Source: NBML01 sp029939535
GTDB lineage: Bacteria; Desulfobacterota; Desulfobacteria; Desulfobacterales; Desulfobacteraceae
Assembly (NCBI GenBank): GCA_029939535.1
Contig: JAOZST010000228.1
Location: 1 to 5,091, forward strand
DNA: 5,091 nt
Direction: 5' to 3'
In this document: positions 1 through 5,091 of the stretch, in pieces
Position numbering within the stretch: position 1 is the stretch's first letter
Layout: the number at the start of each line of letters is the position of its first letter
Notes under the pieces: generated by a model
Told to the model about the DNA's origin: nothing
Database searches by the model: none
What the model saw: the letters and a program-made list of their open reading frames with translations, nothing else
Program-made: the position numbers and the translations under genes

Positions 1-51
1 GAACAAAATGTCGGCACAACATTTATTATCAGTCTGCCGGCAATAAATTAA
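1..51 (+). CDS. C-terminal end of a probable sensor histidine kinase (5' truncated)
   Basis: An open frame from the window edge ends at TAA 49-51 and encodes 16 residues, EQNVGTTFIISLPAIN. The pattern G-T-T-F-x-I-x-L-P is the usual last beta-strand of a HATPase_c domain, just after the G2 box, where histidine kinases typically end. The next gene, 20 nt downstream, encodes a receiver domain, which fits a kinase-regulator pair. Only the tail is visible, so sensor domains, the phosphorylated histidine and membrane segments cannot be assessed. A different GHKL ATPase is possible but less likely in this context. Confidence 0.72.
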   Translation, partial: EQNVGTTFIISLPAIN

Positions 52-71
52 TAAAAATAGGGAGGTTTGTC

Positions 72-524
72 ATGGAAAAAATGAAAATTATGCTGGTTGA
101 TGATGAGGAGCGTTTTCTTAAAACAACCAGCAAATTGATTGGAAAAAAAGGGTATGAGGTTTTAACAGCCCAAAGCGGGGAGGAGGCCCTTGAAAAACTG
201 AAAATGCAAAATGTTCATGTGGTTATTCTTGATGTCAAAATGCCGGGCATGGATGGAAATACAACCTTAAAGGCAATCAAGACCCTGTATCCTCTGGTGG
301 AGGTCATCATGCTCACCGGCCATGGCACAATGGATTCTGCCATTGACGGTTTAAAATCAGGGGCCTTTGATTACCTGGTGAAACCCGCTGATATTGATGA
401 TGTTATGGGAAAAGCCATGGAGGCGTTTGAAAAACGACATCTTCTTGAGGAAAAAATAAGATTTGCCCAAAGTAAAAAATTTATGAGATCTCCCCGGGAA
501 ATTCTCAGAGGCGATGATGATTAG
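72..524 (+). CDS. Single-domain response regulator (REC only)
   Basis: This 150-residue CheY-like receiver is expected to accept a phosphoryl group from a histidine kinase, probably the one ending at 51. Visible receiver residues are the acidic pair D10-D11, phospho-acceptor D54 (VVILDVKMPG), switch T82 (IMLTGHG) and conserved K104 (YLVKP). The domain fills residues 4-122. The remaining ~28 residues form a charged helix and a short tail (RSPREILRGDDD) with no DNA-binding, AAA+ or enzymatic domain. The start at 72 is supported by GGGAGGT at 60-66, six bases upstream; the in-frame ATG at 81 is too far from it. The receiver is about half identical to that of the regulator at 3250-4152, suggesting duplication. 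With no output domain, it probably acts by binding a partner protein or as a phosphorelay intermediate (inference). Confidence 0.93.
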   Translation: MEKMKIMLVDDEERFLKTTSKLIGKKGYEVLTAQSGEEALEKLKMQNVHVVILDVKMPGMDGNTTLKAIKTLYPLVEVIMLTGHGTMDSAIDGLKSGAFDYLVKPADIDDVMGKAMEAFEKRHLLEEKIRFAQSKKFMRSPREILRGDDD

Positions 525-549
525 AATAATATTGACTGGAGGTTGATCC

Positions 550-2397
550 ATGAAAAAAGAAATACAAGCCACAGGGTATGATAAATACATAGATTGGAAA
601 ATTTTTGTTTTCCCAGTAATCCTTTTGATTGGAATCCTGCTCATGCCCACCCCATACGGAATGAAGGATGTGGGCACTGAATATAATATTGGGCCCAAGG
701 CAGTTGTGAACCATATTACCAAAAAACTGTTTGATATAAACAGCTCAGATGCACAGCAATGGCAGTTACTCACAGCCAAAATCATGGAAAAAAATATCCG
801 GATGGGAGCCTTGAACAAAACCAGGTTTTTAAAAAGGGATCTTAAGTGGTGTAAAAAAAATAAGATGGAGGCCAGTCAAAAAAACTTTGACAAGGCCCAG
901 GCGTTTATTAAAACAAATATATCCAACGACACCTATCTGGTTGTAATGAAAAATGCACTGGAAGTAAGAAAAGAAGGTTTAAAGTATGAAGACCTGACCG
1001 GAAAGGATAAAAAAGCTGCAGACAAGGGTGCCTGGCATATAAAGGTTGCCATTGCCATGGGTGTGTTTGTTGTGCTCTGTTTTTTGACGGAGTGTATCCC
1101 CCTTCCGGCCGTTGCCTTTTGTGTCGGCCTGATTCTTGTATTTACCGGGGTGACATCCCGAAAAGAAGTGGCCATGCTTTACTGGAGTGATGCCTGCTGG
1201 TTCATCATGGGCAGTCTCATGTTTGCTGCAGCCTTTGTTAAAACCGGGGTGGACAAACGTGTTTGCATGGCAATGTTCAAAAAACTTGCCGTTCCCAGTA
1301 CCAGGTGGATCACTTTGATTTTTTTCTTGATCATATCCCCCCTGGCGGCTTTTATATCCGATCATGCCCTGGCAGCCATGTTTCTTCCCATTGGCATGCT
1401 CCTATATCAGAATAGCCTGACCAATGAAGTTCCTGAAGACAAGGAGCTTGCCAAGCTGCTTATGATCTCCATTGCCATGGCCTGTAATATCGGAGGGCCT
1501 GGAGCACCTTCCGGCGGAGCCAGAAATGTGATCATGATGACCTATCTCACTGATATGTTCGGAGTTGATATCGGTTATTTCCAATGGGTTACCTATTGTT
1601 TTCCCTTTGTTATTCTCATGATTCCCATTACCTGGTTTATTACCAATTTGAGATTCCGGCCCCAAATAGTATCCCTGGCACCTGCCATGGACCATTTAAA
1701 GACGGAAATTGATAAGATGGGAGGATGGAACAGGCAGCAGGTATGGGCTCTGATAATTTTCGGGATAATGCTGTTTGGATGGTTTACGGAAAAAATATTT
1801 TTTAATATGGGTATTTATCCCATCCGTCTGGGCATTGGTGTAATTGCCATAGCAGGGGCAGTTGCCTATATCCTGACAGGGGTTGTTAATTGGAGGGATT
1901 ACCAGGAAAAAGTGGACTGGGGTGTGGTCTGGCTGTATGCCGGTGCCATAATATTCGGAAGAACACTGGATTCAACAGGTGCTGCCTATTGGCTGGCCAG
2001 GTCAGTCATAGACTTTTTATCGCAATTCGGCATGGAAGCAGGTCTCCCTTTAATGATGGTCAGTAACGGGTTGACCTCCATTCTCACCAATCTTATGGCA
2101 GACGGACCTGCCGCAGCTTCTGTGGGACCCATTGCATTGAACATGGCAGGCATGGTTCATCCAGGAACCACTTATCTGCCCTTTATGGCCATGGCAACCG
2201 CTATTTCATCCTCATTTGCCTATTGCCTGATTATTGGCACACCGCCCAATGCAATTGTTTACGCCAGCGGTTACCTGGAGCCCAAAGATTATTTAAGGGT
2301 AGGTATCCCCATGTTTTTCTTTGCCAATGTTATTTTACTCCTTTTGACCGGAGTTTACTGGTCTTTCAGGGGTTTTGGCATAATGCCGGTGTTTTAA
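550..2397 (+). CDS. SLC13/DASS-family anion symporter with large N-terminal insert
   Basis: This 615-residue inner-membrane permease belongs to the divalent anion:Na+ symporter family, which imports sulfate, di- or tricarboxylates. Family landmarks in order: helix 1 at ~18-36; the family-typical TECIPLPAVAF at 180-190; FVKTG at 229-233; a first re-entrant hairpin ISDHALAAMFLP at 269-280; IGGPGAPSGGARN at 314-326; a second hairpin NLMADGPAAASVGP at 514-527; and the C-terminal signature GTPPNAIVYASG at 563-574. Both hairpins depart from the Ser-Asn-Thr motif of characterised members (SDH at 270-272, ADG at 517-519), so coupling ion and substrate are uncertain. Residues ~40-160 form a lysine-rich, mainly helical soluble insert between helices 1 and 2, predicted to lie outside the cytoplasm if the usual topology holds. 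GGAGGT at 538-543 sets the start. Sulfate uptake is plausible in a sulfate reducer, but the sequence does not show it. Confidence 0.9.
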   Translation: MKKEIQATGYDKYIDWKIFVFPVILLIGILLMPTPYGMKDVGTEYNIGPKAVVNHITKKLFDINSSDAQQWQLLTAKIMEKNIRMGALNKTRFLKRDLKWCKKNKMEASQKNFDKAQAFIKTNISNDTYLVVMKNALEVRKEGLKYEDLTGKDKKAADKGAWHIKVAIAMGVFVVLCFLTECIPLPAVAFCVGLILVFTGVTSRKEVAMLYWSDACWFIMGSLMFAAAFVKTGVDKRVCMAMFKKLAVPSTRWITLIFFLIISPLAAFISDHALAAMFLPIGMLLYQNSLTNEVPEDKELAKLLMISIAMACNIGGPGAPSGGARNVIMMTYLTDMFGVDIGYFQWVTYCFPFVILMIPITWFITNLRFRPQIVSLAPAMDHLKTEIDKMGGWNRQQVWALIIFGIMLFGWFTEKIFFNMGIYPIRLGIGVIAIAGAVAYILTGVVNWRDYQEKVDWGVVWLYAGAIIFGRTLDSTGAAYWLARSVIDFLSQFGMEAGLPLMMVSNGLTSILTNLMADGPAAASVGPIALNMAGMVHPGTTYLPFMAMATAISSSFAYCLIIGTPPNAIVYASGYLEPKDYLRVGIPMFFFANVILLLLTGVYWSFRGFGIMPVF

Positions 2398-2421
2398 CAA
2401 TATTGTAAAGGGAGTACTGCC

Positions 2422-2589
2422 ATGGATGATATCCAGAAAATAAAAAGTAAAGAAGTAAAAAAAACTGAAGTAAAAAAGATAATACTGGAAAATGGGAAAT
2501 TTTTTTTCACCAGGGAAACAGAGCGGAAATTCTTTTTTTTCATGACCCTGTTCATGCTTTTAATGGGTGTGTTCGTAAAGCTGGTATGA
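2422..2589 (+). CDS. Small lysine-rich membrane protein (55 aa, hypothetical)
   Basis: A 55-codon frame opens with ATG 2422 behind a well-placed GGGAG (2410-2414, seven-base spacing) and ends at TGA 2587-2589. It begins 24 nt after the symporter stop, the same spacing as between the genes upstream. Residues 1-36 are hydrophilic and rich in lysine, with a tandem EVKKTEVKK. Residues 37-52 form one hydrophobic segment (FFFFMTLFMLLMGVFV), followed by KLV. The charge pattern predicts a cytoplasmic N-terminus and a C-terminal membrane anchor. I recognise no family. Position and size suggest an accessory or regulatory small subunit of the adjacent symporter or Yip1-type protein (inference). The gene contains A8 at 2457-2464 and T8 runs at 2500-2507 and 2533-2540, so a single-base sequencing or replication slip would destroy it. 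It is short enough to be missed by annotation. Confidence 0.7.
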   Translation: MDDIQKIKSKEVKKTEVKKIILENGKFFFTRETERKFFFFMTLFMLLMGVFVKLV

Positions 2590-2643
2590 TCGGTAGAAGC
2601 CCCTGGGAACAAGGTAGATGATAGATACTAACAAAGATAGTCA

Positions 2644-2650
2644 AAGGAGA
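2644..2650 (+). promoter_or_regulatory. Ribosome binding site deciding the Yip1-family start
   Basis: AAGGAGA lies ahead of three consecutive in-frame start candidates: GTG 2653, GTG 2656 and ATG 2659. Spacing from GGAG (2646-2649) is 3, 6 and 9 bases respectively. The first is too close; ATG 2659 is the best combination of codon and distance, with GTG 2656 as the alternative. Confidence 0.6.
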
Positions 2651-2658
2651 GCGTGGTG

Positions 2659-3183
2659 ATGTTGGAATCCACTTTAAAAAGCGGGCAGTTTTATGCTTAT
2701 TCCATGATCCAGCTTTTGATTGAACCCGGGCTGTTTTTTAAGGAACTTTCCGGAAGAACCAGTTTGGGCCGCGCCCTGGGATTTATGGTGATCTGCAGCT
2801 CCTTCTTTGCAATTGCAAGTCTTTTAACCGGGTCTTATTCCAGGCCTGCCACGATAATGGGAATCATTTATTTTGTGAATGCCTCGGGGATGATTTTGAT
2901 TGCATCATGCCTGGGGTATACGGCAATGGTCATGATCCTGGGGAAACGTACTTCTTTTGCAATCGTTTTCAGTGTATATGCCTTTTCTGCCGGGATAACT
3001 CTTTTTTTGTCATGGCTGCCTTTTCTCTTATATTTTACTGAACCGTGGAAATGGTGGCTGATATACACAGGGTTTAAAAATGCCTGTAACGTCAGCTGGA
3101 AACAGGCATTACTGATTCTGGTGATTTCCATGACTATTCAGTTTTTTCTCATGTATTCAGCCTTAATGGCCTTTGCCAGGTAA
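2659..3183 (+). CDS. Yip1-family integral membrane protein
   Basis: With the start at ATG 2659 the product is 174 residues; GTG at 2653 would add two. A short N-terminal segment with the family-typical IQLLIEPGLFFKEL (residues 17-30) precedes about five hydrophobic segments, near residues 39-58, 66-94, 100-128, 131-140 (shorter, with WKWW) and 149-172. The amphipathic 'x-P-x-x-F-F-x-E-L' entry, the SWLPFLLYF segment and the late loop before the last helix match prokaryotic Yip1-domain proteins (Pfam Yip1). Their biochemical role in bacteria is not established. The gene lies 69 nt after the small membrane protein and 66 nt before the REC-CBS regulator, in an otherwise transporter and signalling cluster. 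It may be a membrane partner or scaffold for the transporter or regulators (inference). Family assignment is fairly secure; function is unknown. Confidence 0.78.
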   Translation: MLESTLKSGQFYAYSMIQLLIEPGLFFKELSGRTSLGRALGFMVICSSFFAIASLLTGSYSRPATIMGIIYFVNASGMILIASCLGYTAMVMILGKRTSFAIVFSVYAFSAGITLFLSWLPFLLYFTEPWKWWLIYTGFKNACNVSWKQALLILVISMTIQFFLMYSALMAFAR

Positions 3184-3201
3184 CAGTATAAAATTTAAAA
3201 T
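3173..3201 (+). promoter_or_regulatory. Candidate sigma-70 promoter before the REC-CBS gene
   Basis: TTGCCA (3173-3178) and TAAAAT (3196-3201) each match the -35 and -10 consensus at five of six positions with the ideal 17-base spacer. The -35 box lies in the last codons of the Yip1-family gene and the -10 box in an AT-rich gap. Transcription would start near 3208, giving a leader of about 40 nt before ATG 3250. In an AT-rich genome such matches arise by chance, so this is tentative. It would allow the REC-CBS and TSUP genes to be expressed separately from the upstream genes. Confidence 0.33.
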
Positions 3202-3235
3202 ATTAATTAAACCAAATGCATGGTGCATATGAATT

Positions 3236-3240
3236 GGGAG
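3236..3240 (+). promoter_or_regulatory. Ribosome binding site deciding the REC-CBS start
   Basis: GGGAG sits nine bases before ATG 3250. The longer in-frame candidates ATG 3220 and ATG 3229 have only AT-rich sequence with no GGAG ahead of them. Starting at 3250 also gives an N-terminus (MTKQIKVLMVDDE) aligned almost residue for residue with the other receiver in the window. Confidence 0.7.
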
Positions 3241-3249
3241 ACAAATCAG

Positions 3250-4152
3250 ATGACAAAACAAATAAAAGTATTGATGGTGGATGATGAAAAAAGGTTCCGG
3301 GAAACCACAAAAAAAATATTGAACAAAAAAGGATTTGACACCATCCTTGCTGAAAGTGGCGAAGACGCTCTTGTAAAAATAGGACAGGGCCCGGATGTGG
3401 TTATTCTGGATATCAAAATGCCCGGAATTGATGGCCACCAGGCCCTGGCAGAAATAAAAAAACGCAAACCAGATCTCCCTGTCATCATGCTGACCGGTCA
3501 CGGGGATGCCCTTTCAGCAAAGGAAGCCCTGGTTGAAGGGGCCTTTGATTATCTGAGCAAACCCTGCGATATTGACCTTTTAACAGAAAAAATAAAGGAA
3601 GCCTGCCATTTAGGCGATAAATTGTCTGACAAGGAAGAAAGGCGGGTTGCAGGGGCAATGATCCCCATTGAAGAGTATACAATGATCAATGAGGGCAAAA
3701 CCATTCAGGATGCAATTAAGGAACTGAAAAAATCCTTTATTGCAAAAATGGCAACAGACCGGTTGATGGAAACGGGTCATCGGTCCATTCTTGTGAAGGG
3801 TCATGATGATAAGGTAAAAGGGATTTTAACCATCCGGGATTTGCTGGAAGTGGTCATGCCTGCATATCTTTCCGCACCCAAGCCATTTTTAGCAGACAGT
3901 ATCGAATATTCCCCCATGTTCTGGAGCGGCATGTTTAAAAAAGGAATTCAGGATGTTAAAAATAAATGCATCAATGATGTCATGTCCCCTTCTCCCATTT
4001 CCATTGACGGCAGATCCAACCTTATGGAAGCTGCATATCTCATGATTCACAAGAGTGAGAGACGTCTTCTTGTCACATTGTTTGACAGAACAGTGGGTGT
4101 GATAAGGGAGCAGGACCTGTTTTTTGCAATGGAAAAGATTTTGAATTCATAA
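3250..4152 (+). CDS. Response regulator with receiver domain fused to a CBS pair
   Basis: The 300-residue soluble protein has an N-terminal receiver (residues ~5-120) with D11-D12, phospho-acceptor D54 (VVILDIKMPG), T82 (MLTGHG) and K104 (YLSKP). After a charged linker come two CBS motifs. The first spans ~137-205, with TIQDAIKEL and the strand GILTIRDLLE; the second spans ~238-298, with NDVMSPSPISID, NLMEAAYLM and VGVIREQDLFFAM. Between them lies an APKPFLADSIEYSPMFWSGMF stretch (209-229). CBS pairs commonly bind adenosyl ligands (AMP, ATP, SAM) or c-di-AMP and often control channels, transporters or enzymes. The fusion therefore suggests that phosphorylation and a nucleotide signal are integrated in one protein. 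There is no DNA-binding domain, so transcriptional output is unlikely to be direct. The TSUP permease begins 46 nt downstream and the Yip1-family gene ends 66 nt upstream. Domain calls are firm; ligand and target are unknown. Confidence 0.9.
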   Translation: MTKQIKVLMVDDEKRFRETTKKILNKKGFDTILAESGEDALVKIGQGPDVVILDIKMPGIDGHQALAEIKKRKPDLPVIMLTGHGDALSAKEALVEGAFDYLSKPCDIDLLTEKIKEACHLGDKLSDKEERRVAGAMIPIEEYTMINEGKTIQDAIKELKKSFIAKMATDRLMETGHRSILVKGHDDKVKGILTIRDLLEVVMPAYLSAPKPFLADSIEYSPMFWSGMFKKGIQDVKNKCINDVMSPSPISIDGRSNLMEAAYLMIHKSERRLLVTLFDRTVGVIREQDLFFAMEKILNS

Positions 4153-4198
4153 TATAGTGATTTTGGTGTTTGTATAAAATTAACATAGGAGACACAGA

Positions 4199-5091
4199 AT
4201 GTATTTTCCCATTGCCGAAATCCATGCCAATCCTTATATTATTTTTTTTACGGCACTGGTTGTTTCTTTTTTCACTTCCATGGGAGGTGTTTCAGGAGCT
4301 TTTTTGCTGCTTCCCTTCCAGATGAGCGTTCTGGGGTATACCACTCCCTCTGTTTCCGCCACCAATCATGTTTTTAATATAGTTGCTATACCTAGTGGTG
4401 TGTATCGATATATCAAAGAAAAACGGATGCTCTGGCCCCTGGCCAGGGAAATTATTATCGGTACCCTGCCCGGGGTTTTTATCGGTGCCTGGATACGTAT
4501 TGAGTATCTGCCTGATCCAAAAAATTTTAAAATGTTTGCAGGACTTGTCCTGCTTTATATCGGGTGGAAGCTTTTAAAAGATATGATAAAAGGTATAAGA
4601 AATAAAAAGGGAAAAAACCACCAGGCCACTGCAATGGATTTTCACAGTCTTGTTGTAACTGAGTCTTCCTTTAGAAAGGTTTCCTTTACATACAGGGGGG
4701 AATTACACTCCTATAAACCTTTAACCATTTATAGTATCTGTTTCCTGGTGGGGATAATCGGCGGCATATACGGCATCGGAGGCGGCTCCATAGTCGCCCC
4801 CATACTGGTCACCATCATTGGACTGCCCGTGCACGTGATTGCAGGGGCAGCCCTTTTGGGTACTTTTGCTACATCTGTTTCCGGAGTAATTTTCTATCAT
4901 TTTCTGGCCAGCCTATACCCACAAATGGCTGTGTCTCCTGACTGGGTGCTTGGTGCTTTATTCGGTTTTGGCGGTTTTATGGGCATGTACCTGGGCGCAA
5001 GGGCACAAAAATATGTTCAACCCGTATATATCAAAGGGATTTTAACCTGTTGTATTCTGTTCATTGCCTTTAAATATATTTTAGTTTTTTT
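4199..5091 (+). CDS. TSUP (TauE/SafE-like) anion permease, 3' end beyond window
   Basis: An open frame from ATG 4199, seven bases after AGGAG (4187-4191), runs to the right edge and gives 297 codons without a stop. It has the inverted two-repeat layout of the sulfite exporter TauE/SafE family. The first half carries SMGGVSGAFLLLPF (28-40) and SVSATNHVFN (51-60). The second carries the glycine-rich GGIYGIGGGSIVAPIL (188-203) and LLGTFATSVSGVIFYHF (219-235). About seven or eight membrane segments are visible. A ~45-residue hydrophilic, probably beta-rich linker (130-175, SFRKVSFTYRGELHSY) separates the halves. The last visible segment (ILTCCILFIAFKYILVF) looks like the final helix, so little is missing. 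The family moves sulfite, sulfate, sulfonates or related organic anions; the substrate here cannot be read. The gene is probably co-expressed with the REC-CBS regulator. Confidence 0.88.
   Translation, partial: MYFPIAEIHANPYIIFFTALVVSFFTSMGGVSGAFLLLPFQMSVLGYTTPSVSATNHVFNIVAIPSGVYRYIKEKRMLWPLAREIIIGTLPGVFIGAWIRIEYLPDPKNFKMFAGLVLLYIGWKLLKDMIKGIRNKKGKNHQATAMDFHSLVVTESSFRKVSFTYRGELHSYKPLTIYSICFLVGIIGGIYGIGGGSIVAPILVTIIGLPVHVIAGAALLGTFATSVSGVIFYHFLASLYPQMAVSPDWVLGALFGFGGFMGMYLGARAQKYVQPVYIKGILTCCILFIAFKYILVF

Noticed and set aside
357..818. Minus-strand open frame of 153 codons
   Set aside because: It is antisense to the first response regulator and the symporter, both with clear domain motifs and ribosome binding sites; it shows no recognisable motif. 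The minus-strand frames at 933-1175, 979-1365, 1402-1695, 2394-2612, 2868-3131 and 3163-3804 fail for the same reason.
2397..2406. Perfect palindrome ACAATATTGT after the symporter stop
   Set aside because: A 10-base palindrome is expected several times in 5 kb by chance, and it is too AT-rich for a terminator. The AATATTG shared with the gap at 528-534 is also too short to call a repeat.
2223..2408. Plus-strand 61-codon frame over the symporter 3' end
   Set aside because: It overlaps the symporter's conserved GTPPNAIVYASG region in another frame and has no ribosome binding site or plausible protein pattern.
3220..3249. Longer N-terminus for the REC-CBS protein (ATG 3220 or 3229)
   Set aside because: No ribosome binding site precedes these codons, while GGGAG is well placed for ATG 3250, and the added residues are not part of a receiver domain.
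4153..4198. TATAAA (4173-4178) as a promoter for the TSUP gene
   Set aside because: No acceptable -35 box lies 16-18 bases upstream; the nearest TTGAAT (4141-4146) is 26 bases away.
4383..4577. Plus-strand 64-codon frame inside the TSUP gene
   Set aside because: It is out of frame with a well-supported TSUP reading frame that starts at 4199 behind AGGAG.
1..5091. CRISPR array, tRNA/rRNA, insertion sequence, riboswitch, rho-independent terminator
   Set aside because: No regularly spaced repeats, terminal inverted repeats, transposase motifs, tRNA-like folds or GC-rich hairpins followed by T-runs were seen in the short intergenic gaps.

Overview
The window is compact, all plus strand, and almost entirely coding. 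It is moderately AT-rich, with many short A- and T-homopolymers and strong GGAG-type ribosome binding sites. The gene content (REC-only response regulator, DASS/SLC13 permease, Yip1-family membrane protein, REC-CBS response regulator, TSUP permease) and the protein style best fit an anaerobic Desulfobacterota lineage, for example a Desulfobacteraceae-like sulfate reducer. That assignment comes from family knowledge, not from any marker gene in the window.

Layout: 1-51 is the last 16 codons of a gene whose C-terminus reads like the end of a histidine-kinase ATPase domain. A single-domain response regulator follows (72-524), then a 615-residue SLC13/DASS anion:cation symporter with an unusual ~120-residue soluble insert after its first membrane helix (550-2397). 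Next is a 55-codon gene for a lysine-rich, C-terminally anchored small membrane protein (2422-2589), then a Yip1-family multi-spanning membrane protein (2659-3183). A candidate sigma-70 promoter overlaps the end of that gene. After it come a response regulator with a receiver domain fused to a CBS pair (3250-4152) and a TSUP (TauE/SafE-like) permease that runs off the right edge (4199-5091). Intergenic gaps are 20-70 nt, so the genes probably form one operon or two closely joined transcription units. No stretch over 300 bases lacks a gene.

How they may work together (inference): the kinase probably phosphorylates one or both receivers. The receivers are about half identical to each other. Neither regulator has a DNA-binding, AAA+ or cyclic-di-nucleotide output domain, so the output is likely protein-protein. 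With two anion permease families, two other membrane proteins and a nucleotide-type sensor domain (CBS pair) in the same cluster, the simplest hypothesis is a phosphorelay that controls anion transport (sulfate, sulfite, organosulfonate or carboxylate) partly after translation. The substrate cannot be read from the sequence. The symporter lacks both canonical Ser-Asn-Thr motifs (replaced by SDH and ADG), so its coupling ion and substrate should not be assumed from the family name.
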